From Herbaspirillum seropedicae (GTDB taxonomy: Bacteria; Pseudomonadota; Gammaproteobacteria; Burkholderiales; Burkholderiaceae_D), in assembly GCF_001040945.1 (NCBI RefSeq), contig NZ_CP011930.1, positions 1,488,001 to 1,552,000 of the forward strand: a stretch of 64,000 nucleotides of DNA, written 5' to 3'. The stretch's first letter is position 1, and each line of letters starts with the position of its first letter. Shown piece by piece: positions 1 through 9,309 of this stretch. The notes under the pieces were generated by a model that was given only the letters and a program-made list of their open reading frames with translations, searched no databases and had not been told where the DNA came from. Made by a program: the position numbers and the translations under genes.

Positions 1-1
1 C

Positions 2-1048
2 TGTTCCGACGGCAGCATCGGCGTAGGCGAGGGCACCACCATCGGCGGCCTGGCCTATGGCGCCGAGTCGCCCGAGGGCATGAAGCTGGCCATCGATACC
101 TATTTCGCTCCGCTGCTGCTGGGCGCGGACGCCAGCCAAATCCCGGCCATCATGGCGCGCCTGAACAAGGCCATCTGCGACAACCGCTTCGCCAAATGCG
201 CCATCGAGACGGCGCTCTTCGATGCGCTGGGCCAGCGCACTGGCCTGCCGGTGTCGCAGTTGCTGGGCGGACGTTCGCGCGAGAGCCTGCCCATCGCCTG
301 GACCCTGGCCTCGGGCGATACCGCCAAGGATATCGATGAGGCCGAGCGCATGCTGGCCCAGCGTCGTCACAACATCTTCAAGCTCAAGATCGGGCGCCGC
401 GAGGTGGACGCTGACGTCGCCCACGTGGCCGCCATCAAGAAGGCGCTGGGGGACCGCGGCGCGGTGCGGGTCGATGTGAACATGGCCTGGAGCGAGCTGG
501 AAGCCCAGCGCGGACTGGCCGGACTGGTCGATGCCGGCTGCGAGCTGGTGGAGCAGCCCGTGGCCTCGCCCCAGGCGCTGGCGCGTCTGAAGGGCCGGCA
601 CGCCATCGCCATCATGGCCGACGAATCCCTGACCGGCCCGGCCTCGGCGTTTGCGCTGGCGCGCATCGGCGGCGCGGATGTGTTCGCCATCAAGATCGAA
701 CAATCCGGCGGCCTGCGCGCAGCCCAGCAGGTGGCCGCCATCGGCGACGCCGCCGGCATCGAGCTGTACGGCGGCACCATGCTCGAAGGCGCCATCGGCA
801 CCATCGCTTCGGCCCATGCCTTCGCCACCTTCCGCGAACTGCAATGGGGGACCGAACTGTTCGGTCCGCTGCTGCTGACCGAGGAAATCCTGGCCGAGCC
901 CTTGCAGTACCAAGATTTCCAGCTGGCCATCCCCCACCGTCCCGGCCTGGGCATTACGCTCGACGAAGAGCGGCTACAGTATTTCCGGCGCGACCGCAAA
1001 CAGGGCGCGACAGTGACAGCAGTGAGGCCGGCCAAGCTGGCCGGATAG
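2..1048 (+). CDS. catB: Muconate cycloisomerase, 5' end cut by window edge
   Basis: Converts cis,cis-muconate to muconolactone in the ortho-cleavage branch of catechol degradation (cytoplasm). The reading frame is open from base 2, so the true start lies outside the window. The visible part shows the muconate-lactonizing/enolase-superfamily pattern: a KxK catalytic lysine motif (FKLKIGR), metal ligands in VDVN, VEQP and ADES, and a second lysine in AIKIEQSGG. The ATG at base 80 is internal, because the upstream codons already match the family (GTTIGGLAYG). It precedes catA by 46 bp and is probably co-transcribed with it. catC and a CatR/CatM regulator are not visible and may lie to the left. 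Confidence 0.93.
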   Translation, partial: CSDGSIGVGEGTTIGGLAYGAESPEGMKLAIDTYFAPLLLGADASQIPAIMARLNKAICDNRFAKCAIETALFDALGQRTGLPVSQLLGGRSRESLPIAWTLASGDTAKDIDEAERMLAQRRHNIFKLKIGRREVDADVAHVAAIKKALGDRGAVRVDVNMAWSELEAQRGLAGLVDAGCELVEQPVASPQALARLKGRHAIAIMADESLTGPASAFALARIGGADVFAIKIEQSGGLRAAQQVAAIGDAAGIELYGGTMLEGAIGTIASAHAFATFRELQWGTELFGPLLLTEEILAEPLQYQDFQLAIPHRPGLGITLDEERLQYFRRDRKQGATVTAVRPAKLAG

Positions 1049-1094
1049 AACAATAACCCCATCGGCAATCAATAAATCCAAAAGGAGACGCAAC

Positions 1095-2030
1095 ATGGCA
1101 GCCAAGATTTTCAGCACCCGCGAAGTACAAGATTTCCTGCGCCTGGCCAGTGGCCTGGACACCGAAGGCGGCAACCCGCGCACCAAGCAGATCGTCCACC
1201 GCATCCTGTCCGACCTGTTCAAGACCATCGAAGACCTGGAAATCACTTCCGACGAATACTGGGCCGGCGTGGCCTACATCAACCGCCTGGGCACGGCCCA
1301 CGAAGCCGGCCTGCTCTCACCGGGCCTGGGCCTGGACCGCTTCCTGGACATGCGCATGGATGCCGAAGACGCCGCCCTGGGCATCGCCGGCGGCACCCCG
1401 CGCACCATCGAAGGTCCGCTGTACGTGGCCGGCGCGCCGGTAGAACAGGGCTTCGCCCGCCTGGACGATGGCAGCGACAAGTCCGGCCAGACCATCATCA
1501 TGCACGGCACCGTCTACGGCGCCGATGGCAAGCCCATGCCGGGCGCCCAGGTCGAGGTCTGGCACGCCAACACCAAGGGCTTTTATTCGCACTTCGACCC
1601 GACCGGTGAACAGAAGCCCTTCAACATGCGCCGCACCATCATCACCGATGCCCAGGGCCGCTACAAATTCCGCAGCATCATGCCGACCGCCTACGGCTGC
1701 CCGCCGGCCGGCCCCACCCAGGGCTTGCTCAATGCCCTGGGCCGCCACGGCAACCGTCCGGCGCACATCCACTTCTTCGTCACTGCCGAAGGCCATCGCA
1801 AGCTGACCACCCAGATCAACATCGAAGGCGATCCGCTGATCTACGACGACTTCGCCTACGCCACCCGCGAAGGCCTGGTGCCGCCGCTGGTGGAGCGCAC
1901 CGACGCCGCCAGCATCAAGGCCGAAGGACTGGAGGGGCCGTTCGCCGAGATCGTCTTCGACATCAAGCTGACTTCGTTGGTCAACGGCGCCGACAACCAG
2001 ATCGTCGACCGTCCGCGCCTGGCAGCCTGA
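1095..2030 (+). CDS. catA: Catechol 1,2-dioxygenase (intradiol)
   Basis: Cleaves catechol between its hydroxyls to cis,cis-muconate using non-haem Fe(III). The 311-residue length is typical. The four iron ligands fall at Tyr164 (KGFYS), Tyr200 (MPTAY), His224 and His226 (RPAHIHF), the same numbers as in the Acinetobacter enzyme. The N-terminal helical linker domain (about residues 1-100) is intact. A strong ribosome site AAGGAGA lies at 1081-1087, just before the ATG. It sits between catB and benA. This enzyme should receive catechol both from benABCD and from the iac genes further right, so it is the meeting point of two routes in this window. Confidence 0.96.
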   Translation: MAAKIFSTREVQDFLRLASGLDTEGGNPRTKQIVHRILSDLFKTIEDLEITSDEYWAGVAYINRLGTAHEAGLLSPGLGLDRFLDMRMDAEDAALGIAGGTPRTIEGPLYVAGAPVEQGFARLDDGSDKSGQTIIMHGTVYGADGKPMPGAQVEVWHANTKGFYSHFDPTGEQKPFNMRRTIITDAQGRYKFRSIMPTAYGCPPAGPTQGLLNALGRHGNRPAHIHFFVTAEGHRKLTTQINIEGDPLIYDDFAYATREGLVPPLVERTDAASIKAEGLEGPFAEIVFDIKLTSLVNGADNQIVDRPRLAA

Positions 2031-2043
2031 CGCTACCCCACCT

Positions 2044-2089
2044 GCCCCCGCCGTGCGCTGCGCCGCGATGCCTGTCATCGCGCGGGGGC
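2044..2089 (+). other. Hairpin in the catA-benA gap
   Basis: Inverted arms GCCCCCGC (2044-2051) and GCGGGGGC (2082-2089) enclose a smaller CGCGATG / CATCGCG stem (2064-2070 / 2076-2082). No T-run follows, so it is unlikely to be a simple terminator. It may act as an mRNA-stabilising or processing hairpin between catBA and benABCD. Confidence 0.4.
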
Positions 2090-2115
2090 GGCTTGCACCC
2101 TGGAGAGACCGCACC

Positions 2116-3504
2116 ATGAACACCACCGCCGCCGCCGATCGGTATGACGAGCTCGACACCCTGCTGCAGAGCGCCCTGCAGGAAGACAAGGACAATGGCG
2201 TCTTCCGCTGCCGTCGCGACATCTTCACCAACCCCGACCTGTTCGAACTGGAGATGAAGCACCTGTTCGAATCGAACTGGGTCTACCTGGCCCATGAAAG
2301 CCAGATCCCCGAGATCAACGATTACTACACCACCTGGATCGGCCGCCAGCCGGTGGTCATCACCCGCGACAAGAGCGGCCAGCTCAACGCCGTCATCAAC
2401 GCCTGCGCCCACAAGGGGGCCATGCTGTGCCGGCGCAAGCACGGCAACAAGAGCAGCTTCACCTGTCCCTTCCACGGCTGGACCTTTTCCAACAGCGGCA
2501 AGCTGCTCAAGGTCAAGGATGAGAAGACCACCGAGTATCCGGTCTCCTTCAACAAGAATGGCTCCCACGACCTGACCCGTGTGGCGCGTTTCCAGAGCTA
2601 TCGCGGCTTCCTCTTCGGCAGCCTCTCCGAGGACGTGCTGCCGCTGGAAGAGTACCTGGGCGAGACCCGTGTGATCATCGACCAGATCGTCGACCAGGCC
2701 CCCAATGGCCTGGAAGTCCTGCGCGGCAACTCCAGCTACCTCTACGACGGCAACTGGAAGATGCAGATGGAAAACGGCTGCGATGGCTACCACGTCAGCT
2801 CGGTCCACTGGAACTATGCCGCTACCATGAGCCGCCGCAAGGAAGGCGGCACCAAGGCCACCGACGCCAACAACTGGAGCAAGGCGGTGGCCGGGGTGTA
2901 TGGCTTCGAGAATGGCCACATCCTGCTGTGGACCAATACCCTGAACCCCGAAGTGCGCCCGATCTGGAACCAGCGCGAAGAATTGGCGGCCCGCGTGGGC
3001 CAGGCGCGCGCCGATACCATCGTGGCCCAGACCCGCAACCTGTGCCTGTATCCCAACGTGTTCCTGATGGACCAGTTCGGCACGCAGATCCGCGTGGCCC
3101 GTCCCATCAGCGTGGACAAGACCGAGATCAGCATCTTCTGCTTCGCTCCCAAGGGCGAGAGCGAGGAAGACCGCCGCGTGCGCATCCGCCAGTACGAGGA
3201 CTTCTTCAACGTCTCCGGCATGGGCACGGCGGACGACCTGGAAGAATTCCGCGCCTGCCAGGCTGGCTATGCCGGTTCGGCCGTGCGCTGGAATGACATG
3301 AGCCGCGGCGCGCCGCTGTGGAAGGAAGGTCCGGACGAGAACGCCCGCAAGATGGGCATGCACCCCAAGTTGAGCGGTGAGCGCAGCGAAGACGAAGGCC
3401 TGTTCGTCTGCCAGCACCACTACTGGACCGAACAGATGCGCAAGGCTGTGAAGAAGGAACGCGCCGCTGCACAGCAGGGATCACAACAAGGAGCACAAGC
3501 ATGA
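2116..3504 (+). CDS. benA: Benzoate 1,2-dioxygenase, large (alpha) subunit
   Basis: Terminal oxygenase subunit that dihydroxylates benzoate to the cis-diol with O2 and electrons from BenC. The 462-residue protein has a Rieske [2Fe-2S] site (C97-x-H99 and C117-x2-H120) and the mononuclear iron motif D223, H226, H231 in [13 protein letters not shown]. The ATG at 2116 follows GGAGAG at 2102-2107; an upstream in-frame ATG at 2053 lies inside the intergenic hairpin and lacks a ribosome site. The stop overlaps the benB start (ATGA). Sequence and gene order benABCD point to benzoate rather than anthranilate or toluate dioxygenase, but substrate range cannot be proved from sequence. Confidence 0.95.
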   Translation: MNTTAAADRYDELDTLLQSALQEDKDNGVFRCRRDIFTNPDLFELEMKHLFESNWVYLAHESQIPEINDYYTTWIGRQPVVITRDKSGQLNAVINACAHKGAMLCRRKHGNKSSFTCPFHGWTFSNSGKLLKVKDEKTTEYPVSFNKNGSHDLTRVARFQSYRGFLFGSLSEDVLPLEEYLGETRVIIDQIVDQAPNGLEVLRGNSSYLYDGNWKMQMENGCDGYHVSSVHWNYAATMSRRKEGGTKATDANNWSKAVAGVYGFENGHILLWTNTLNPEVRPIWNQREELAARVGQARADTIVAQTRNLCLYPNVFLMDQFGTQIRVARPISVDKTEISIFCFAPKGESEEDRRVRIRQYEDFFNVSGMGTADDLEEFRACQAGYAGSAVRWNDMSRGAPLWKEGPDENARKMGMHPKLSGERSEDEGLFVCQHHYWTEQMRKAVKKERAAAQQGSQQGAQA

Positions 3505-3995
3505 GCCAGTCCACCTCACTCAATGCCATCTGCGCCTTCCTCTACCGTGAAGCCCGCTACCTGGACGAGCGCCAGTGGGAGCAATGGCTGGAGCTGTACG
3601 CGCCCGACGTCGAATACTGGATGCCGGCCTGGGACGATGACGACCAGATCACCGAAGACCCCCAGCGCGAGATCTCGCTGATGTACTACGCCAACCGCGA
3701 TGGCCTGGAAGACCGCGTCTTCCGCATCAAGACCGAGCGTTCCAGCGCCTCCATGCCGGAGCCGCGCACCAGCCACATGATCGCCAATGTCGAGGTCCTG
3801 GACGAGCAGGGCGACGTCGTGGAGGTGCGCTACAACTTCCACACCCTGTCGCACCGCTACAAGATCACCGACCAGTTCTTCGGCACCGTGCTGGCCACGT
3901 TGCGCAAGGTCGAGGGCGGCTTCGTCATCGCCCGCAAGAAGATCGTGCTGAAGAATGACTATATCCGCCAGGTCATCGACGTCTATCACGTCTGA
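3501..3995 (+). CDS. benB: Benzoate 1,2-dioxygenase, small (beta) subunit
   Basis: Structural beta subunit of the alpha3-beta3 oxygenase. It is 164 residues, normal for the family, and has the SnoaL-like beta-subunit fold signature: [20 protein letters not shown] near the N-terminus and a conserved YWMPAW stretch. It carries no metal site, as expected. Its ATG overlaps the benA TGA by four bases, implying translational coupling and equal expression. A ribosome site AAGGAG sits at 3488-3493 inside the end of benA. Confidence 0.95.
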   Translation: MSQSTSLNAICAFLYREARYLDERQWEQWLELYAPDVEYWMPAWDDDDQITEDPQREISLMYYANRDGLEDRVFRIKTERSSASMPEPRTSHMIANVEVLDEQGDVVEVRYNFHTLSHRYKITDQFFGTVLATLRKVEGGFVIARKKIVLKNDYIRQVIDVYHV

Positions 3996-4015
3996 CCGGC
4001 AGCAGGAGACAGAAG

Positions 4016-5071
4016 ATGAGCAGCTATCGCATCGCCTTGAATTTCGAGGATGGGGTGACCCGCATCATTGATTGCGGCGCCAAGGAAAAAGTCCTGGATG
4101 CGGCCTTCCGCAATCGCATCAACCTGCCCATGGATTGTTCCGACGGCGTCTGCGGCACCTGCAAGTGCCGCGCCGAGAGCGGCCTCTACGACCTGGGCGA
4201 TGACTACATCGACGATGCGCTCAGCAGCGACGAAGCCGGTGCAGGCATGGTGCTGACCTGCCAGATGGTGCCGCAGTCCGACTGCGTCATCGCCGTGCCG
4301 GTCGCCTCGACCGCCTGCAAGACTGGCACCGCCAGTTTCACCGGCAAGGTGGCCGGACTCAGCGACCTGGGGGGCGCGGCCTTTGAACTGGTGCTGGAGG
4401 CGCCGGCCAATGCACCGGCCTTCCTGCCCGGACAGTACGTCAACATCGGCGTGCCGGGCAGTGGCCAGCACCGTTCCTATTCGTTCAGCTCGCCCTCGGG
4501 CGCGAGCCGCATGAGTTTCCTCATCAAGAACGTCCCCGGCGGCTTGATGAGCAACTGGCTGGCCGGCGCCAGCGAGGGGGCTACGCTGGAGCTGACCGGG
4601 CCGCTGGGCAGCTTCTACCTGCGACCGGTCAAGCGTCCGGTGCTGATGCTGGCCGGCGGTACCGGGCTGGCGCCTTTCCTGTCGATGCTGGAGGAACTGG
4701 CGCAGCAAGGACTGGATCAGCCGGTCCACCTGATCTATGGCGTCACCCGCGACCAGGACCTGGTGCTGGTGGAGCGTCTGCAAGCGCTGGCGGATCGTCT
4801 GCCCGGCTTCAGCTTCACCACCTGCGTGGCCGATCCCGCCACCACCCATGCACGCCAGGGCTATGTGACCCAGCACATGCCCGCTGCGGTGCTGCACGAT
4901 GGCAATGTGGACGTCTACCTGTGCGGCCCGCCGCCGATGGTGGAGGCGGTGCAGAAGCACTTCCAGGCCACGGGCATGCAGCCGGCCAGCTTCTATTACG
5001 AGAAGTTCGCCTCCAGCCAGCCGGCGGTGGCCTCAGCGTCGGCAGCGGCGGCAGCGGCGGCTGCAGTATGA
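4016..5071 (+). CDS. benC: Benzoate 1,2-dioxygenase reductase
   Basis: Passes electrons from NADH through FAD and a [2Fe-2S] centre to BenA. The 351-residue protein has an N-terminal plant-type ferredoxin domain with Cys41, Cys46, Cys49 and Cys82. A flavin-binding RSYSFSS motif and an NAD-binding AGGTGLAPFLSM motif follow. The C-terminus ends in an unusual Ala/Ser-rich tail of about 18 residues (from position 334) that looks like low-complexity slippage and probably does not affect catalysis. A ribosome site AGGAGA precedes the ATG. The stop overlaps the benD start. Confidence 0.94.
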   Translation: MSSYRIALNFEDGVTRIIDCGAKEKVLDAAFRNRINLPMDCSDGVCGTCKCRAESGLYDLGDDYIDDALSSDEAGAGMVLTCQMVPQSDCVIAVPVASTACKTGTASFTGKVAGLSDLGGAAFELVLEAPANAPAFLPGQYVNIGVPGSGQHRSYSFSSPSGASRMSFLIKNVPGGLMSNWLAGASEGATLELTGPLGSFYLRPVKRPVLMLAGGTGLAPFLSMLEELAQQGLDQPVHLIYGVTRDQDLVLVERLQALADRLPGFSFTTCVADPATTHARQGYVTQHMPAAVLHDGNVDVYLCGPPPMVEAVQKHFQATGMQPASFYYEKFASSQPAVASASAAAAAAAAV

Positions 5072-5856
5072 GCGCCGCCTCCATGAAAAGCCGCTTCGCC
5101 GGCAAGGTCGTCGTGGTCACCGGCGCCGCCCAGGGCATTCTGCGCGGCGTGGCGCTGGGCATTGCCGAAGAGGGCGGCCAGGTGCTGCTGGTGGACCGCG
5201 CCGAGTTCGTCCATGACGTGGCCGCGGAGGCCGCCGGTGGACGCGGCAAGGGCCTGGTCGCCGACCTGGAAAGCTATGCCGGCGCGCAGGCGGCCATGGA
5301 CGAGGCGGTGCAGCGGTATGGCCGCATCGATATCCTCATCAATGGGGTGGGCGGGGCCATCCGCATGCGTCCCTATGCCCAATACACGCCGACCCAGATC
5401 GACGCCGAGATCCGCCGCTCGCTCATGCCCACGCTCTATGGCTGCCACGCGGTACTGCCGCAGTTGTTGCAGCAGGGCCGGGGCGTGATCGTCAATGTGT
5501 CGTCCAACGCTACGCGCGGGATTCGCCGCGTGCCGTATTCGGCGGCCAAGGGCGGCGTCAATGCCCTGACCGCAGCGCTGGCCATGGAGTACGGCGAACT
5601 CGGCATTCGCGTGGTGGCGACCGCGCCCGGCGGTACCCAGGCCCCGCCGCGCCGGGTGCCACGCAATCCGGAGGGGGACAGCCAGCAGGAACAGATGTGG
5701 ATGCAAGAAGCCGTGCAACAGGTCACCGGTTCCAATTACTTCAAGCGCTATTCCACGCTGGAAGAGCAGATCGCACCCATCCTCTTTCTCGCCTCCGACG
5801 ACGCCAGCTACATCACCGGTGCAGTGCTGCCGGTGGCGGGCGGCGACAACGGTTGA
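5068..5856 (+). CDS. benD: Benzoate diol dehydrogenase (SDR family)
   Basis: Oxidises 1,6-dihydroxycyclohexa-2,4-diene-1-carboxylate to catechol with NAD+ and loss of CO2. The start at 5068 overlaps the benC stop (ATGA) and gives 262 residues, normal for BenD. Catalytic residues are visible: Ser145/Ser146 in NVSS and Tyr157-x3-Lys161 in PYSAAK. The C-terminal TAPGGT and YITGAVLPVAGGD blocks are typical. One oddity: the coenzyme loop reads TGAAQGIL (18-25), where the family has TGxxxGIG, so the third glycine is leucine. This may weaken NAD binding or be tolerated. Confidence 0.93.
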   Translation: MSAASMKSRFAGKVVVVTGAAQGILRGVALGIAEEGGQVLLVDRAEFVHDVAAEAAGGRGKGLVADLESYAGAQAAMDEAVQRYGRIDILINGVGGAIRMRPYAQYTPTQIDAEIRRSLMPTLYGCHAVLPQLLQQGRGVIVNVSSNATRGIRRVPYSAAKGGVNALTAALAMEYGELGIRVVATAPGGTQAPPRRVPRNPEGDSQQEQMWMQEAVQQVTGSNYFKRYSTLEEQIAPILFLASDDASYITGAVLPVAGGDNG

Positions 5857-5894
5857 ACCTTGTCAATTTTCTTTTCACCAGCTACGGAGCCGCC

Positions 5895-6311
5895 ATGTCA
5901 GACCGCCAGGCCATCATTCCCAAAGGAATGGAAGACGTCTACGAAAAGATCGGATACGCCCCCGCCGTGCGGGTGGGGCAGGTCCTGTATGTCTCCGGCC
6001 AGATCGGCCGGGGGCCGGACATGCAGCTGGTCGAACCGCGCGAAGCCCAGATCGTGCAAGCCTTCGAGAATCTCAAGCTGGTGCTGGCAACGGCCGGCGG
6101 CACGCTGGACGACATCGTCGATCTGACCACCTTCCACACCGACATGCGCGACCTGCCGCTGTTCATCAAGGTGCGCAACCGCTACCTGAGCCACTATCCG
6201 CTGCCCGCCTGGACCGCCATCGGCGCGCACATGCTGGGCGGCGCACCGGGTTATGTCATCGAGATCAAGGCGGTGGCGCACCTGCGCCCGGCAGGAGGCG
6301 GCGCATCCTGA
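5895..6311 (+). CDS. RidA/YjgF/YER057c-family protein
   Basis: A 138-residue protein of the RidA family, whose best-known members hydrolyse reactive enamine/imine intermediates. Visible family marks are the VGQVLYVSGQIG segment, NLKLVLATAGG and the FIKVRNRYL helix. The start follows GGAG at 5886-5889. It lies 38 bp after benD and 75 bp before benK, so it is likely in the ben operon. Members in aromatic operons often act on unstable products rather than on amino-acid enamines, so its substrate here is unknown. The arginine of the canonical RidA active site is not obvious, which argues for a diverged subgroup. Confidence 0.85.
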   Translation: MSDRQAIIPKGMEDVYEKIGYAPAVRVGQVLYVSGQIGRGPDMQLVEPREAQIVQAFENLKLVLATAGGTLDDIVDLTTFHTDMRDLPLFIKVRNRYLSHYPLPAWTAIGAHMLGGAPGYVIEIKAVAHLRPAGGGAS

Positions 6312-6386
6312 AGCAGGACCGGCCACGCGGCCAATCCATAAAACGTACTAAAAACAACGTACTGAAGACAACGACGGAGGAGACCT

Positions 6387-7754
6387 ATGAAGACACTGGA
6401 TGTGAGCCAGATCATCGATGGCGCACGCTTTACCAAGTTCCACTGGATGGTGATGTGCCTGTGCGCATTGCTGCTGGTGTTCGACGGCTATGACCTGTTC
6501 ATCTATGGCGCGGTGCTGCCGGTGCTGATGAAGGAGTGGTCGCTCTCGCCGGTGCAGGCCGGCGCACTGGGCAGCTATGCGCTGTTCGGGATGATGTTCG
6601 GGGCCTTCATCTTCGGCCCGCTGGCTGATCGCATCGGCCGCAAGAAGGGCGTGGCGATCAGCTTCGTGCTCTTCAGCGTCTCCACCTTCCTGAGCGGGTT
6701 TGCGACCTCGCCCACCGAGTTCGGCGTCTATCGCTTCCTGGCCGGCCTGGGTTGCGGCGGCCTCATGCCCAACGCCGTGGCGCTGATGAATGAATACGCG
6801 CCCAAGCGCCTGCGCAGCACCCTGGTGGCCATCATGTTCAGCGGCTACTCGCTGGGCGGCGTGCTGTGCGCCGGCCTGGGCATCTGGATGCTGCCCAACT
6901 TCGGCTGGCAATCGATGTTCTTCGCCGCCGCCGTGCCGCTGGTGCTGCTGCCGGTGATCCTGTGGAAGCTGCCCGAATCGGTCGGCTTCCTGCTGCGCCA
7001 GGGCCGCCTGGAACAGGCCCGCGCCATGCTCACGCAGGTCGATCCGCAGGCGCGCATCGCGACCGATACCCAGCTGGTGCAAGCCGATGTCAAGGGCGCG
7101 GGCGCCCCCATGCTGCATCTGTTCAAGCAGGATCGCGCCGTCGGTACGCTGATGATCTGGGTCTCCTTCTTTTGCTGCCTGTTGATGGTCTACGCGCTCG
7201 GCTCCTGGCTGCCCAAGCTCATGGCCAGCGCCGGCTACAGCCTCGGTTCCTCGCTGTCCTTCCTGCTGGCGCTGAACTTCGGCGGTGTGGTCGGCGCCAT
7301 CGGCGGCGGCTGGCTGGGTGATCGCTTTACCCTGCCCAAGGTGGTGGTGAGCTTCTTCACTGTCGGTACGGTGGCCATCGCGCTACTGGGTTTCAATAGT
7401 CCTACGCCGGTGCTGTACCTGCTCATCATCGTGGCCGGCGCCACCACCATCGGCACGCAGATCCTGCTGTATGCCAACACCGCCCAATTCTATCCGCTGG
7501 CGATCCGCTCCACCGGACTGGGCTGGGCCTCGGGCGTGGGCCGCTCGGGCGCCATCGTCGGCCCCTTGCTGGGTGGCGCACTGATGGCGGCGGCCCTGCC
7601 GCTGAAGATGAACTTCCTGGTCTTCGCCATCCCCGGCCTGGTGGCCGCGCTGGCCATGGGCCTGTTCATGTTGCGCTACCGCCATGGCAGCCAAGCTAGC
7701 CATGCTGCCCCGGCGGCGAAGGCGCCGCCTGCGGCCGCCTCGCGTAGCGTTTAA
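6387..7754 (+). CDS. benK: Aromatic acid:H+ symporter (MFS), benzoate type
   Basis: Inner-membrane proton symporter of the AAHS branch of the major facilitator superfamily, here most likely importing benzoate. It is 455 residues with about 12 hydrophobic segments. The AAHS mark DGYDLFIYG is in the first helix, and the loop 2-3 signature GPLADRIGRKKG is present. A very strong ribosome site GGAGGAG lies at 6376-6382. Position after benABCD and before benE supports benzoate as cargo. PcaK-like transport of 4-hydroxybenzoate cannot be excluded from sequence alone. Confidence 0.88.
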   Translation: MKTLDVSQIIDGARFTKFHWMVMCLCALLLVFDGYDLFIYGAVLPVLMKEWSLSPVQAGALGSYALFGMMFGAFIFGPLADRIGRKKGVAISFVLFSVSTFLSGFATSPTEFGVYRFLAGLGCGGLMPNAVALMNEYAPKRLRSTLVAIMFSGYSLGGVLCAGLGIWMLPNFGWQSMFFAAAVPLVLLPVILWKLPESVGFLLRQGRLEQARAMLTQVDPQARIATDTQLVQADVKGAGAPMLHLFKQDRAVGTLMIWVSFFCCLLMVYALGSWLPKLMASAGYSLGSSLSFLLALNFGGVVGAIGGGWLGDRFTLPKVVVSFFTVGTVAIALLGFNSPTPVLYLLIIVAGATTIGTQILLYANTAQFYPLAIRSTGLGWASGVGRSGAIVGPLLGGALMAAALPLKMNFLVFAIPGLVAALAMGLFMLRYRHGSQASHAAPAAKAPPAAASRSV

Positions 7755-7818
7755 GATCGGTCTGGCAGCTAGGCGGTCCGGCGCCTGCGGGCGGCGCCGG
7801 ACCATTTTGCTTTGGTAC

Positions 7819-8088
7819 TAGAACCCATTTCATAAATAGGCGTGAGATGCGTTCTGCCCAGAAAGGGCGCTGGCAAGGCGCGCGACGCGTCGTGTGGCGA
7901 TGCCACACGCAAGGAGCGCAACGCGGCCAGCGCCCTTTCTGGGCAGAACCCGGAGGGAGCGGCCCGTTTGGGCGAATTGCTGCGTTACGAGTGGGTCAAG
8001 ACGCCCAGTCTTGACCCAAATTCGCGCCTTGCACTTCATCCCAAACGGGACTCGCTCGCACTCACGCCTATTTATGAAATGGGTTCTA
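7819..8088. repeat. 270-bp nested palindromic, MITE-like element
   Basis: The ends are 28-bp perfect inverted repeats (7819-7846 and 8061-8088, starting TAGAACCCATTTCATAAATA). Inside are a 24-bp perfect inverted repeat (7851-7874 / 7926-7949), whose loop holds a CGTGTGGC hairpin (7891-7909). A second module has arms CCCGTTTGGG (7963-7972 / 8040-8049), GCGAATT (7972-7978 / 8019-8025) and TGGGTCAAGAC (7992-8002 / 8008-8018). No credible gene lies inside; open frames across it are by-products. The dinucleotide AC flanks both ends, which may be a short target duplication. It fills the benK-benE gap and could be a non-autonomous mobile element or a structured RNA. Confidence 0.8.
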
Positions 8089-8121
8089 ACTGTGGACGAC
8101 ATGTGCAGCGGAGAACGCGCA

Positions 8122-9291
8122 ATGGTGCAACGACAAGGCTCGCTCACAGCGTGGGTGGCCGGTTTCCTGGCAGTGCTCATTTCCTATGCCGGTCCGCTGG
8201 TGATCTTCGTGCAGGCCGCGCATGCCGGGCAGGTGCCGCAGGCGCAGCTGGTGTCCTGGGTGTGGGGCATCTCGATGGGCGCTGGCGTGAGCGGATTGCT
8301 GTTGAGCGGCTGGTTCCGGCTACCCATCATCACGGCCTGGTCGGCCCCGGGGACGGCGCTGCTGCTGAGCCTGTTTCCCGGCATCAGCATGCCCGAGGTG
8401 GTGGGAGCCTACCTGATGGCTGCCGTGTTGCTCATCCTCATCGGCGTGACCGGCTATTTCGAGAAGATCCTGGCCTTCATTCCCAAGGGCATTGCGGCGG
8501 GCATGATGGCGGGCATCCTGTTGCAGTTCGGCCTGCAGGCCTTCCGCTCCAGCGTGGCCGCGCCGCTGATGGTGGCGGCCATGCTGGCGGCCTATCTGGC
8601 GGGCCGCCGCTGGTGGCCGCGCTACGGCATTGTGGTGGTGGCGCTGACCGGCTTTGCGGTGGCCTTTGCCAGCGGCCAGACTGCGCTGGGCGCATTGCAG
8701 CTGCAACTGGCCGAACCGGTCTTCATCGCGCCCCATTTCAGCGTGGGCGTGTTCTTCAGCCTGACGGTGCCGCTCGTGCTGGTCAGCCTGACCGGCCAGT
8801 TCCTGCCCGGCATGGCGGTGCTGCAACTGGCCGGCTACCATCCCTCCACCCGCGCCGTGGTCACCGGCACCGGGCTGGCCTCGCTGGCCACGGCCTGCTT
8901 TGGCGGCATCACCATCGTGCTGGCGGCCATCACGGCTTCGCTGTGCACTGGCAAGGACGCCCACCCCGATCCGGGCAAGCGCTATATCGCCGGTATCGCC
9001 AATGGCGTCTTCTATCTCATTGGCGGCACCTTTGCGGCCTCCATCGTGACGCTCTTCACCGCCTTCCCCAAGGAGTTGATCGCCGCATTGGCCGGCCTGG
9101 CGCTGATCGGCGCGATCGTCTCCAACATCCGCCTCATGAGCGAGGAGGGCGACTATGTCGAGCCTTCGGTCATCACCTTCCTCGCCACCGCCTCCGGCAT
9201 GACGCTGTTCGGCCTGGGCGCAGCCTTCTGGGGTGTGATGGTGGGCATGGCGGCCTATTGGCTCATTGGCCGCCCCGTTCAGAAAAAATGA
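8122..9291 (+). CDS. benE: BenE-family benzoate/H+ symporter
   Basis: A 389-residue inner-membrane protein of the BenE family, thought to import benzoate by proton symport. It is hydrophobic throughout with about 12 predicted segments and the family marks FIPKGIAAGMMAGILLQFG and TACFGGITIVLAAITASLCTG. The start at 8122 is chosen because GGAGAA at 8110-8115 is well placed. Longer in-frame starts to the left run through the palindromic element and read as non-family sequence. It is a second benzoate importer beside benK. The element between them may uncouple its expression from the rest of the operon. Confidence 0.9.
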   Translation: MVQRQGSLTAWVAGFLAVLISYAGPLVIFVQAAHAGQVPQAQLVSWVWGISMGAGVSGLLLSGWFRLPIITAWSAPGTALLLSLFPGISMPEVVGAYLMAAVLLILIGVTGYFEKILAFIPKGIAAGMMAGILLQFGLQAFRSSVAAPLMVAAMLAAYLAGRRWWPRYGIVVVALTGFAVAFASGQTALGALQLQLAEPVFIAPHFSVGVFFSLTVPLVLVSLTGQFLPGMAVLQLAGYHPSTRAVVTGTGLASLATACFGGITIVLAAITASLCTGKDAHPDPGKRYIAGIANGVFYLIGGTFAASIVTLFTAFPKELIAALAGLALIGAIVSNIRLMSEEGDYVEPSVITFLATASGMTLFGLGAAFWGVMVGMAAYWLIGRPVQKK

Positions 9292-9309
9292 AAACGCATG
9301 GAGACTGCA

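Noticed and set aside
1981..3420. A 479-codon minus-strand frame opposite benA
   Set aside because: It is a shadow of the Rieske gene; it has no ribosome site or domain pattern.
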